Source: Ursus arctos (Eukaryota > Chordata > Mammalia > Carnivora > Ursidae). Taken from it: 64,000 nt of DNA. Both the position numbers and the translations under genes were made by a program. Under the pieces are notes generated by a model. The model searched no databases. It was not told the origin of the DNA and worked only from the letters and a program-made list of their open reading frames with translations. The DNA is taken from assembly GCF_023065955.2 (NCBI RefSeq), contig NW_026622985.1, positions 5,602,001 to 5,666,000 of the forward strand, written 5' to 3'. This document shows positions 23,901 to 34,440 of the stretch, piece after piece. The stretch's first letter is position 1; every line of letters starts with the position of its first letter.

Positions 23901-25038
23901 GCAACCAGTCATGGGGAACTGTTTGGAAAACAAATAATAATTTATTAGCGTAACTGATATCTTTCCTTTTCCCTTACATGCAACATAATGTAGTAGATAT
24001 AGTGTTAAGAAGTTGTATCACCTCCATGTTGGTGTATTGCTTTTATTTTGTTGTAAATTGCATTATCTTGGGTATGTGGGGTCTGCAAATGCTGTGTGAC
24101 TTGGGGGAAATGATGCAACCTGTCTGAGCTGTAAGGCTCTTCATTTGTCGGTGGGTGTGATAGGAGCTTGCAAGGATCACAAGGGCACCATGCCTCGTAT
24201 CCGAAATGAATTCAGTACATTTCTTTCTTTCTTTTGTTTTCCCAAAGTGTTTTATGGTTATTCTAATGGTGTTTTTCACCAAGGCCGGAACCAGAAAACA
24301 AATATGGAGATGGTTTGCTGTTCCTTTTCAAATGTCAACACAGATTTGCAGGACCTCAACATGTTCTGAATCAACCAGGCCCTACAACAGGTCTTATGTC
24401 TCAATATCAAATGGAGGCACAGGCTGAGGAGGCAAGCATCCTGCCTCTTTTTTCCCTGGCATAAAGAGAATGAGACACCCCCAATGTCACCTCTGACATG
24501 CCCCAGGTACACCCCTGCTAGCAGCAGAAGACATGTGCCCGAAATAATGCCACTCTCATGGAGAGACCGACTTCCAGAAGGCAGGAGACAATGCATACAA
24601 GCACCCTTCTGTGGCAAAGGCACCCATCAGTTCCACAGGGGACTGGGGGAACACCCTCCAGGGCCAGGGCCTGTGTTCTTACCCTGGCTTCACTTCCAGA
24701 TGAGGACATCCACCAAGTCATGGAGCCACACCTGGGTCTTCACCCACAGCCCAGGATGCTAAGGACCACACACTGGGGTGATGGGAGCCATAAGAGAAGC
24801 ACACAGAGCCCCCAGCATAGGGCCTGGAGCTGCAGGAATAGCCTTGCTGGGCAGCGGTCTGAACCTCAGTGCTGGGGCATGGCCAGGGGGCCTGTTCCTA
24901 GAGCAGGGACAGGCTGGGTGCTGTTCACCATGCCCTCCCAGAGCAACATGCATGTTGACAATAAAAAAGAGGTGGTGGGGATTTGGGGGAGTTAAATCCA
25001 TTTGTGGGAATCTAGATTAAAGAACCTATATTCCATTT
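20993..25038. other. Intergenic DNA with MIR and hAT fragments
   Basis: About 22,525-22,690 is an old hAT-type fragment (CACTGTCCAATATGGTAGCC, ATGGCCACGTGTGGCT). About 22,985-23,075 and 24,060-24,215 are + strand MIR remnants (CTGGGGGACCTCAGGTGAGT; TGCTGTGTGACTTGGGGGAA). The remainder, including a GC-richer part at 21,480-22,320, has only short uncorrelated open frames. Confidence 0.45.
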
Positions 25039-25256
25039 TTGGAGCCTTAATCTTTGCTTTTAAGATTTTATTTATTTATTTGAGACAGAGAGTGTGAGAG
25101 CACAAGGGGGGGAGGGGCAGTGGGAGAGGGAGAAGCGGACTCCCAACTGAGCAGGGAAACTGACACAGGACTCGATCCCAGGACCCTGGGATCATGACCT
25201 AAGCTGAAGGCAGATGCCCAACTGACTGGGCCACCCAGGCGCCCCCTTGGAGCCTT
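25039..25256 (-). repeat. CAN-SINE, - strand
   Basis: Reading from 25,246 on the - strand: GGGGCGCCTGGGTGGCCCAG, TCAGTTGGGCATCTGCCTTC, GATCCCAGGGTCCTGGGATC, a CT-rich body and an AAATAAATAAAATC tail. TTGGAGCCTT at 25,039-25,048 and 25,247-25,256 is the target-site duplication. Confidence 0.95.
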
Positions 25257-25899
25257 TCAAATGCTACTATACAGAGTGACTCTCTGAAAAGGGGCAGGAG
25301 TGTGTGGCTTTTCCCGAAACACTCTGTCCCATTCTTCTTTTTGTATTATGCATAATGGGCTTTAGGAAGTATGGCTCAAGGGTGACTCTCTGTGACCTTG
25401 AAAAAGTCACTCTTCTTCCCTGGCCTTAGTTTCACTACCTGAAACTGATGCTCACACCCATATCTGCCCTTCCTCCTGAGCAGCCTGGCAGCTCCAGCAC
25501 CAGAACAGGGCTCATTTTCCACTCCTCTCCAGCCCCTGCTTAGCTTTGGTGCCGAGAGGACCCTTCTGGGGCTAAACATGGTCCCCCTCCTCCTGCTTAT
25601 CCCCCTCCCCACAGAGGGCTGGCCAGAGGCCTCAGGCCCAGAAAGCTGTCCCAGGACACTCTAGCCAAACTCTGGACCAAGGTCTTTCTCAAACACCATG
25701 TTCCACGTTCGAGCTTTTGCACCTGTACACATGCTGTCCTTTTGCCTTGAATTTTCTTCACCTCAATAACCCCTTCCGTCTTGCAGTTCCCCTTTGTCCT
25801 TGCTGATTTTCTGTCTGCTGGATCTGTCCGGTTCTGAGAGCCTCTGACTGCAAGCATGAGTTCATCTCTTCCCCCTTGCATTTCTATCAATTTTGCCCC
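25257..25899. other. Intergenic DNA, MIR and L2-like traces
   Basis: About 25,375-25,445 shows a + strand MIR core (CTCTGTGACCTTGAAAAAGT). About 25,690-25,800 resembles L2 (CACCATGTTCCACGTTCGAG, TCCTTTTGCCTTGAATTTTC). No gene is seen. Confidence 0.45.
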
Positions 25900-26499
25900 A
25901 AGTATTTTGATGCTCCCTTGTTAGGCACATACATACGCATTCGGGATTGTTACATCTTCTGAAGAACAGACCCCTTTATCATTAAGTAAGGCCCCTCTTT
26001 GTCCCTGATAACTGTCCTTCCTCTGAAGTCAGTTCTGTCTGAAAGCTTAATATAGCTTTCTTTGCATTAGTGCACACGTGGTGTCTTTCTCCACATCTTT
26101 CCTTTTAGTTTACATGTCTTAATATTTAAAGGGCTTTCTTGCAGACAACATATAGTTGGGGTTTGTTTATGGATTCACTGTGATAATCTCTGTGATTTAA
26201 TTAGTGCATTTATTTATCTTCTTTTTAAAGATTTTATTTATTTATTTTGAGAGAGAGTGAGAGAGCTCGCACCTTGGGGGAGGGGCAGAGGGAGGAGAAT
26301 CTCAAGCAGACTCCCTACTAACCATGGAGCCCGAGATGGGGCTCAATCCTAGAACCCTGAGATCATGACCTGAGCTGAAATCAAGAGTCAGATGCTTAAC
26401 TGACTGACCCACCCAGGTGTCCCTTTAATTGGTGCATTTACACCAATGTCACACAATTGGATTAGTGTTTACTACATTCTTACTGCTTTCCATTATTGG
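25900..26499 (-). repeat. Old L1 segment (- strand) interrupted by a CAN-SINE
   Basis: The flanks 25,900-26,212 and 26,424-26,499 read together as one diverged L1 segment (ACCCCTTTATCATTAAGTAA; TTCTTGCAGACAACATATAG; GTGCATTTACACCAATGT). The SINE at 26,213-26,423 (- strand, head GGGACACCTGGGTGGGTCAG) split it. TTTAATTAGTGCATTTA at 26,196-26,212 and TTTAATTGGTGCATTTA at 26,424-26,440 form a 17-bp duplication with one mismatch. Confidence 0.75.
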
Positions 26500-26676
26500 C
26501 TTCTTTCTCCCTTCTTTCTTTCCTTCCTTCCTTCCTTCCTTCCCTTCTTTTTTCTTTCTTTCTTCTTCCTTCCTTTCTTTTTTTCTTTCTTTTTCCTTCC
26601 TTCCTTCCTTCCTTCCTTCCTTCCTTCCTTCCTTCCTTCCTCCCTCCCTCCCTCCCTCCCTCCTTCTTTCTCTTCC
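26500..26676. repeat. Pure pyrimidine tract (TTCC/TTTC/TCCC)n, 177 bp
   Basis: No purine occurs on the + strand for 177 bases. The tract contains (TTCC)n, TTTC runs and a (TCCC)n end. The Leu/Pro/Ser-rich and Lys/Glu/Arg-rich open frames across it are repeat translations, not genes. Confidence 0.97.
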
Positions 26677-28881
26677 ACTCTTTCTGCCTTCCTCTGGTTT
26701 TCACTGGATATTTTGCATGATTCCGCTTCTTCTCCTCTCTATCTCTGTCTCTCAAGATTTGGCTGAGATGATGCACTTGGTCCCGGGGATCCCGGGAGGC
26801 CTGCCTTCCCTGCCTCTCAGCCCCTCTTCCTCCACATCAGGAGCTTCCCCTCAGGACCGCTCAGCCTGTCCTCTGGATGGGACCCCTCTGTGAGGACCCG
26901 AATGCCAGGATGCAGAGAGGACCCTCCTGGAGGACCTCAGAGAGCCCGGGAGTCTGAGTCCTGGGTCCCTTGCCTCATGCCTATCTCCGGGGAGAGTGAT
27001 GGTGGTCCTGAGCAAGTGGAAAGATAGGAAGGGGCTTCAGAAAGAGGAGTCCTGGGGTGGGGATCCAGGTTATCATCTAGGGCAAGATAGGGCCTCAGGG
27101 AGCCCAGGAAACAGAAGTGAAGGTCCATTCCACATACCACACAGCATTCCTGGAGCTGTGAGTGCCTGACTTTGCTTGCTGTGGGAGGTTTGGAAACGAT
27201 GGAGGCAAGACATCTGCCCTCTAGAGGCTCACAGTCTGATAGACTTAACCAAGGATTCCGGGAACACGGAGACTTGGTCTTGAGAAAGTTCCAAAAACTA
27301 GCTCAGTACAATGAGCTCAACTTTGTCACATGCCTAGTTCAGCAGCAGCAAGGCTGGAGGGACCACGTGGAGTCAGGTGGTGGTTGGGATGGATGCCATT
27401 CCAGAGAAAGTGGACTTGAAGCCTAGACCAGCCTCCCTGACCTCTCAGGGTTGCAGTCATGGTGGCAGACCTCCCAAACTCACACTAGGCATAAACATGC
27501 AAACGATTTCCCACTGGGTGGCACACCCGCGGTTTTGAAACGGCATCCTGATGTTCTCAGGGATAGGATCTGGGTGTGGGCAGGGGGGCCACAGTCTGTC
27601 TTGTGAGGGGCAGGGCCCAGAGGGAGGAGGCCCTGAAAGGGGAATCATATGAGGGCCTCAAAACCACAGACCCTCCTTGCTGTGGGGCCTGGCCCGCCCT
27701 TGCCCACAGGAAGCGGGAGGGAGATGTGATGAGGAAGCTGCCACAGGTGCCGGGCGGGCTGAGATGCCCCGGAGGTGATGCCGCCCCAGCATAGCGCCCA
27801 GCAGGCCTCTGGAGAGCCTGGGCCCGCCCTCCGGGGCGTAGGCGCTTGTGCATGTGCCCAGGGACACCCGGGGAGGGGACCCCTGTGTGAGAGGCCTAGG
27901 GATGGGCAGCACAGAAGGGAGGCCTAGAGCTGACCCATGGAGGGACAGACAGAACATCTTGGGACAATTCACACGTTCAATGTCACATCTAGTTGGTTTG
28001 ACAAAACATGGGAAAGAAGAAGTGAAATTCGTTAGCTGTACCGAGATCCATGTAGTTCACTTCAGGGGACAGTTTTGGTACCAAATTATCCTTGTTATGC
28101 AAATTTCCTCCCCAACTGGCTGGCTCCCAGTTGTGCACGGGGACCTTGGTGGCTGCATCTGCTTCCCGTCGTGCCGATTCACCGGGTAGCCACAGCCCAT
28201 CTGCTCCGTGGGCCAGCACCCTGCTGCTGGGGAGGAGGGACACTTGGGAAGGCTCTTGAGCAGGGTGGGGATGGCAGCCTGCTCTCCAGGGTGCCCACTG
28301 GCCCCAGACAAGGACGACCAGGAGACTGAGCTCAGGGATGTCAGCCTTGTTCCTGTACCTGGTGTTGCCAAAAAAGTGAAAAAAGCAAGGAAATTTCACC
28401 ATAAGTTCTGTACCTGTCTCGTTAGGATAATACTGCCCAGACCTTGGCATTTTTAAAGCAGTAGGTCCAAGCTGAGGTCTGAGGCCTGCAGTTTACAGGG
28501 CTCCTGGTTTCTCCTCTGCCACCCCTCCATGGAGGCACTCCTTGAATGTTCCTGTGAGTGTCTCAGACCCTCAGCCAGCAGCTCCTTCTCTGCCCCTCCT
28601 CATTCCCACTGCTTTCTTGGACCTGGTTGTGACCTCTCTTTCTCCACAGAGAAAATCTGGGGAGCTGTACGCAGCTGGCTTTCTTTTGTGGGCTCTTCGT
28701 AGCCACTGCCCCGTCTCCCCCTCTCCCTCCTCAGGCACATGGTACATCTGTCACTTTCCTTACAATCAGCCAACCATGTGCTTGTGACTCTCAGGTCTTG
28801 GACCTTTCCCTATAGCTCACCTGTTCTCCCCATCCGGTCGCTTAGATAAGACCAAACCACACTCCCCCTTCAAGACCTCTG
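26677..28881. other. Intergenic DNA, GC-rich, nothing recognised
   Basis: No repeat family stands out. The 27,480-27,900 part is GC-rich with overlapping open frames on both strands and no domain, start context or splice structure that would support a gene. A weak L2-like phrase (CTAGAGGCTCACAGTCTGAT) lies near 27,220. Confidence 0.4.
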
Positions 28882-29081
28882 TGGACTTAATGGCTCCTCT
28901 TGGGTTAAGCGTCTGACTCTTGATTTCAGCTCCGGTCATGATCTTGGGGCGGTGGGATCAAGCCCTGCTCAGCAGGGAGTCTGCTTGAGATTCTCTTTCC
29001 CTTTCCCTCCACCTCTCCCCCCAACTCATGCTCTCTCTCCCTCTCTTTCTAATAAATAAATAAATCTTAAAAAAAAAAATC
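28882..29081 (+). repeat. CAN-SINE, + strand, head damaged
   Basis: The usual GGCGCCTGGGTGG head is missing or rearranged. From GGGTTAAGCGTCTGACTCTT onward the body is typical (TTTCAGCTCCGGTCATGATC), followed by a CT-rich stretch and an AATAAATAAATAAATC/A11 tail. Confidence 0.85.
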
Positions 29082-30555
29082 CCAAACCACCCTGTTCATG
29101 GAAATTGCATTCTAGTGGCAAGAATCCAAGCCCTCCCCTCTTTGCTTCCCTCTTATCTGGACTGTCCTCTAAGGTCAGCAGGTTGACCCCCGCTGGGGCA
29201 TGCCTGTGTCCTCCTGTCCTCCCTTGTTCCCACTGCATCTCCCTTCCTTGCCTCCAGTGGCTCCCTATCACCTGCTTGTTCACCTCCTCACACTCTTCTA
29301 GAGGCACAAACTGAACACACTTCCTTTGGCTCTGTTGGGCTGTGCTGCCTGCTGGGTCTCCCATCCCCTGTTCTCAAAGGACTGGGGCTCAGTCTTCCAG
29401 GGGTGTGTGAACTTAAATGCAGCCTGTGTCCTGGGGAGCACGTTGGTCTAGTTCAGGGCAAAGGGGTTAGCAAGACTGCTGTGTCAAGCACTGAAGCTGT
29501 GTCCTCTAATCTAGGTTTTATGGTTAATACAACAATTTATTTTGGTTTTCCACTCTCTGATCCTCTTGTCTTGGAGTTGTTTCAGACTCAAGAGGGGGAG
29601 AGAGAGTCATTATTAATTGTTCTTCCTCCCTCAGAAAAAAATTAGGTTTGGGTGGAGGAAGACTGATAAGCTATAAACTGTGTTGGGGAGAAACAGGATG
29701 GGGAATCAGCTTCGCTGGTCTGGGGGCGCTGGTCCCACACATGTGGGTGGACTCCACGCAGACCTCCAGCTCCAGAATGATCAGGAGCGGGTCTCTGGAA
29801 ACTGCGTTTTTAATGACCACGCAGGTGATTCTGAGCTGCATTTGAGAACCAGGGTGCCGGGGAGATCTCTGAGAGCACTGGTGCCAGGGCGGGGGTGGAG
29901 GCGGTCTAGGAAGCCTTGAGACAGGTGGGGATTGGGAATTTGGGCTCAAGACAGGAGAGGCCAGTGAGAGGACAGGAGCCTGGCTGTGAGGCAGCATTGT
30001 TATCCTCAGAGCCAAGGGACTCCATTTCCTCCTGTTAGAGGGCTTGAGGGATGGGGAGTTTGGGAAAAGGCAGGTAAGACTGCCATGAAGCAGGCAGAGC
30101 AGGGAGTACTGATGCTTTGGCAGCATTCTTGAGCGGGAGGGGGCTGTGCCACCTCCTTGCTGCTCCAGGTTCTGGTGCAGAGAAAACCCAGAGGCAGGAG
30201 GCAGATCCTGGCCTGTGGAGGAGCTCACCCCCCACCCCCAGTCTTATACCAATCACTGGGCTCCTTAAGTTTCCTCTGTGCCTTGCTCTGTGTTTGGAGT
30301 TGAGAAGCCATACAAAAAAAGCACAGGACTTTTAGAAACTGTCAAAGGAACTCTGTTCCTTGAGAGTCCACGTGCTTTTGATGACAATGCACGCTTGCAC
30401 AAAGGAGTCACAAAACCTCCAAGACATCCGATTTTGGTTGAAAATATGACTAATTAATTAGCAATGGGATCAGGGATCTTTGGCCTCTGAACCCACAATT
30501 CTGATCTTTAGCTCCCCCAATCTCACACTAATATTTAAAATACAGTGGGACTTTT
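29082..30555. other. Intergenic DNA with a MER5-like fragment
   Basis: About 29,770-29,855 resembles MER5A (GTTTTTAATGACCACGCAGG, TGATTCTGAGCTGCATTTGA, GAACC). The 185-codon open frame on the - strand at 29,671-30,228 runs through this fragment and has no recognisable domain. Confidence 0.4.
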
Positions 30556-30773
30556 GGGGTGCTTGGGTGGCTCAGTCCGTTAAGCGTCTGATTTTAGCTC
30601 AGATCATGATCTCAGGGTCCTGGATAGAGCCCCACATCAGGCTCCTTGATCAGCTCAGTGGGGAGTTTGCTTGTCCTATGCCCCTCCCCTCTTATGTTTG
30701 CGTGTGCACGTGTGTGCTGGTGCTCTCTCTCACCTTCTCTCTCAAATAAATAAAATCTTTAAAATATATATAC
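30556..30773 (+). repeat. CAN-SINE, + strand
   Basis: Head GGGGTGCTTGGGTGGCTCAG, then TCCGTTAAGCGTCTG and GCTCAGATCATGATCTCAGG, a CT/GT-rich body and an AATAAATAAAATC tail. Target-site duplications are not clear, which fits a mid-aged copy. Confidence 0.92.
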
Positions 30774-32384
30774 AGTTCAACTTGTAAATTTATGGCACCC
30801 ACCAGGAAAAGGATTGAAGTGCTTAACAGCAGCAGTTTTCAGCAGGAATGATAAAATGCATGCAGGAAACCTCAAGAGCAGCCCTTGGGCTCCTCGTGGG
30901 AGATAAAGAGGGTAGGGGCATTCAGGGGATGCTCCAGTGGGCTGGGAACAGTGGCAGGGCATCAGGAATGCATCATTTCCACTCAGCCTCTTCTGGGTCT
31001 TCTGCACCTGCTGCCAGCTCTTCGCACCTTGCTGCATCCCACCTGGAATCTGGTGCTGTCCTCCTGGGGCCCACCAGGCACACCTCGCTGCCACCCCACA
31101 AAGGGGGCACCCCCTCCAGGTCAGCCTTCCCAGAGTGGGACTCATCATTTGGGTCCATTGAGTGGGTGCACCACTGACTCTCAATGTACCGGGACCAGGG
31201 AAGGCACTGGACACTAAAGGTTCAGTGTCAGAAGGATGTGCTGAGAATAATCATTCTTATGAGGCTTAGAATAAAGGATAGTGAAAACCAAGAAATGGAG
31301 TCCATCCTCTTCCAGTGGCTCTTGGAATCGAGATTTGAAACCTCACTCTCACCCACTGGCCGTATCTGGGGCTCTAGGATGAGTCTCCAACCTATGCAAC
31401 CGAGAGCCGGGGACGTCTGGGAGGGATTAGTGCCAGCTTTTCCTTTCGATTCCTTCAGGTTTTATTTATTAAGCTTCATAAGGATGGGAGCTGCAAGGAT
31501 GCATGCAAATACATTCCTCACTCTCACCATCAAACTCATCTTTTGAGTGACTTTTTCCCCTTAGGCTGGGCTCAGTTTATCTGTAAGTAAGTGTAGATAT
31601 TCTTTATTCTCTGGGTCTGTGATCACTGAGAAATAACAAGGCACAGCTGTAAAATGGTGGAACCAATTTCTAAATGGGCATCCGGTCACATCAGTGAGTA
31701 ACATGCTCTAGCAGTGAGCTCACCAAGGAGGCTGACACTCCCTCAAAAGATGTTGCCTTGTCCAGGGCTGGTTTTGAAAGTCTCCTTTAGGAATTGATGG
31801 CAGGAGCTGATGGGAACAGTATGATCTGTTTATTTCACTAGAGTTTCACCTTGCTGGGATCAAATGTTGCACCATGCAGACCTGCTTACCCCATTTTGTT
31901 CACTGGATCTGAACCCACCTGATGTCTGGCTCTCTCTCCAAAACGGAGGTGAGCCTTCTGGCACTGTCCGGCCCTGGCCAAAGTGTGCAGCTTTGCAGGG
32001 TCAGGACCATGACAGGTGGCCACTGTGGTCAGCCACTGTCTCCCGCGTGCCCACAGCCATGGACCCAACCTCAGTGGCATTATGCAGCGGGCTGTGAAGA
32101 GCATGGAGTACATTGATCATTTCCCACCACCTCTACCTGCCTCAAATCCACATTTTGAAGCCAAAGACCAAGACCTAGCACCCCAAGCCCAGTGCAGCCA
32201 TGGACAGGAGGCGGTCAGTGTGCCGCCGAGCCTCTCTGCTGTGCTACAAACATATCTGATGCCCACGGTCATGTGGTTCCCAACTGGGGCTCAGCTGCCC
32301 CAAGACCCGCCTGCCTCCTCTGGTGGGGAGGAGTCTGCAGCAGGTGGCCATGCCGCAGGGCACCAGACTTCACGGGACGGGACA
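30774..32384. other. Intergenic DNA between the last SINE and the IKZF1 3' end
   Basis: No gene or repeat was recognised. Several overlapping open frames at 30,777-31,220 on both strands reflect a GC-rich patch. This is the non-transcribed or read-through zone beyond the inferred IKZF1 cleavage site. Confidence 0.4.
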
Positions 32385-32402
32385 GACAAAGTATTTGTTG
32401 CA

Positions 32403-32408
32403 TTTATT
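32403..32408 (-). terminator. Distal poly(A) signal AATAAA of IKZF1
   Basis: AATAAA on the - strand (TTTATT on +), about 3.5 kb beyond the stop, in the conserved context ACAAATAAATGCAACAAATA. Cleavage is expected about 15-25 bases downstream, near 32,380-32,390. Confidence 0.8.
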
Positions 32409-33412
32409 TGTTCTATCACTACAGAAGAAGCATTTCAAAATGTGTACAAAAGGATCCTCTATTCCTCCAGGGGTACACTACCCCTTGTTCACAGCTAAAC
32501 AGAAATAATTTAACATCACCAGAGAAGGCGGATGGGAAATACAAGTGCATTTTCTCATTTACAATCCTGTACACGTATTTTCCAGAATGGCGGACGAAGA
32601 CCTAAAGCTGCACTGGGATACAAGCAAATTGTACCTTGACGATCCCCACAGACAACATTGTAAAAAAGTATATTAGAAAGTATTTGAGACAATATTGCAT
32701 ATTAATACCTGGTTACATCTGTTCACAGTGAATGCGACCATACCCACGGGCAGATGTGCCTGTACATCTTAAATAGATCTGATTGTGGTTCATTTTAAAG
32801 TTAAAAAAAAAAAACCACACTGAACTGAATGAAAGCTCTCTGGATTCTAAGTAGAGTTGACCCTTCCTTATTGCTAAAACTCAAGGAGTGCAGATAAAGA
32901 GAAATACATTTGCTTCATGATTTTTCTCTGCAAGTCCATCTGATCCCACTTCTGTTTTGGCAAGAACACCACACTACAAGAGCTACATGGTAATCAAAAC
33001 AAAACAAGAAAAAAAAAAACCCCACAAAAATAAAAAGAAAACCACCCACCCAAAAACAAAAAACAAAAAACCCCAAACTCACAAATCCATAACAGTAGCT
33101 TCCTTTCTCAATGAAGAGTCTAAGATCTCTTTATGGGCTGGATTCTTGGTTGGAAGCGGGACACACTGGTCTCTGAAGTGATACGCCCTTTGGTGGAAAA
33201 GCAGTGGCAGAGCAAATCTTTTTAATGATTCTTCCAATAGGACAGCCTGTGCTCTAAGGTCCACGTCACAGAAGGGACCTGGGTAAAGGAGCAAGTGTCC
33301 AGGCTTTCTGTCAAGGGAAGCTCAGTGACAGAGGACGGGAGGGGGAGGGGCAGGGATTTCTGATTGTAATCCTCACATCAACCCACGACTAGCGACCCTC
33401 CTGTCTCTGGTG

Positions 33413-33418
33413 TTTATT
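33413..33418 (-). terminator. Proximal alternative poly(A) signal in IKZF1 3' UTR
   Basis: The - strand reads TTTAAAATAAACACCAGAGA. This is a canonical hexamer inside the UTR and would yield a transcript about 1 kb shorter than the distal site. Its use is inferred only. Confidence 0.45.
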
Positions 33419-34238
33419 TTAAAGACGAGTGTATAAAGTCTAGGCACCCTTCAGGACACAGCGGTTCCCAAGACACACACTCACACCGTCCAACAACAGA
33501 ACAGACCATAGAACAGAAAGGGGTGAAGTCATGCAAAATCCTACTTTAACCAGCTAGAAGAGAAAACATTAACAGCTTTTGGTACAGAATAGGACCACCT
33601 TTCTAACATAATTTAATTACTTGCTGCCATTCTATGGGACCTTACCTTAAACACAATAATCTCAAAGAAAAATGGTGTTATAATATAAAACCACAAGAAA
33701 AGGTGTGGAAATAGATGGTTACATTGGCTAGGAAAGGCAGTGGTGGGCGGGGGATGGGGAGCATTTTAGGAAAGAACATCTGTGGCCACTATTTACAGTT
33801 CTGGGTTAAGCTTTGTTTGAAGCCACAGGGGATAAAGTAGCTCCTTTCAACCAATTGACTGTGTGGGATGGATGGAAAAGAACAGGGCAGGTCCAACTGG
33901 ACCTCTGTGACTGTGTGTGGAATTACAGCTGTCAGAAGCCCTATCTGCCTCTACCTGACTCAGTGCATCCATGGGCTGAGTCTCAATCACTGTGACTATG
34001 CTTGTTTCCAGTTTCAAAACAACACACCATTCCATAAGCAAAGAAACCCACGCCTCAAGAATGACATGCGTGGACTCCGTCTTTCAAGATTTGCTTCCAA
34101 AGAATGAAAAGGACTCATTCATTTATAGGATTTACAAAGGAACGGGGGTCAGGAGTTAGACTCCTGATGGGGACAATTCTTCCAGTGCTTTTGCTTTTTG
34201 GAAGGCTTCCCAGACCTTTGACTGGTTTATAAGTCGAG

Positions 34239-34440
34239 CAGTGGTTCTCAATTTGGTGACTTGCTCCCCAGGGGACATTTGGCAACATCTGGAGAGATTT
34301 TTTGGTTGTGAAATGAGGGTGCTATTGGCATCTATTGGGTAGTGACCAGGGATGATGCTAAATATTCTGCAAGGCGCCGGGGAATTCCCAAAGAATGATC
34401 CAGCCCCAAATATCAAGAGCACCGCGACTAAGAAACCCAG
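34239..34440 (+). mobile_element. MER20 (hAT-Charlie non-autonomous DNA transposon)
   Basis: It begins CAGTGGTTCTCAATTTGG, continues CCCCAGGGGACATTTGGCAA, TCTGGAGAGATTTTTTGGTT, GTGCTATTGGCATCTATTGG and CCAGGGATGATGCTAAATAT, and ends CGACTAAGAAACCCAG. This is the MER20 order from end to end. It lies antisense within the IKZF1 3' UTR, so the message carries its reverse complement. It encodes nothing. Confidence 0.9.

Noticed and set aside
26480..26893. Ser/Phe/Leu/Pro-rich and Lys/Glu-rich frames on both strands
   Set aside because: These are translations of a pyrimidine tract with no unique sequence.
29671..30228. 185-codon frame on the - strand
   Set aside because: It crosses a MER5-like relic, is Pro/Ser-rich by composition, and has no domain or conserved start.
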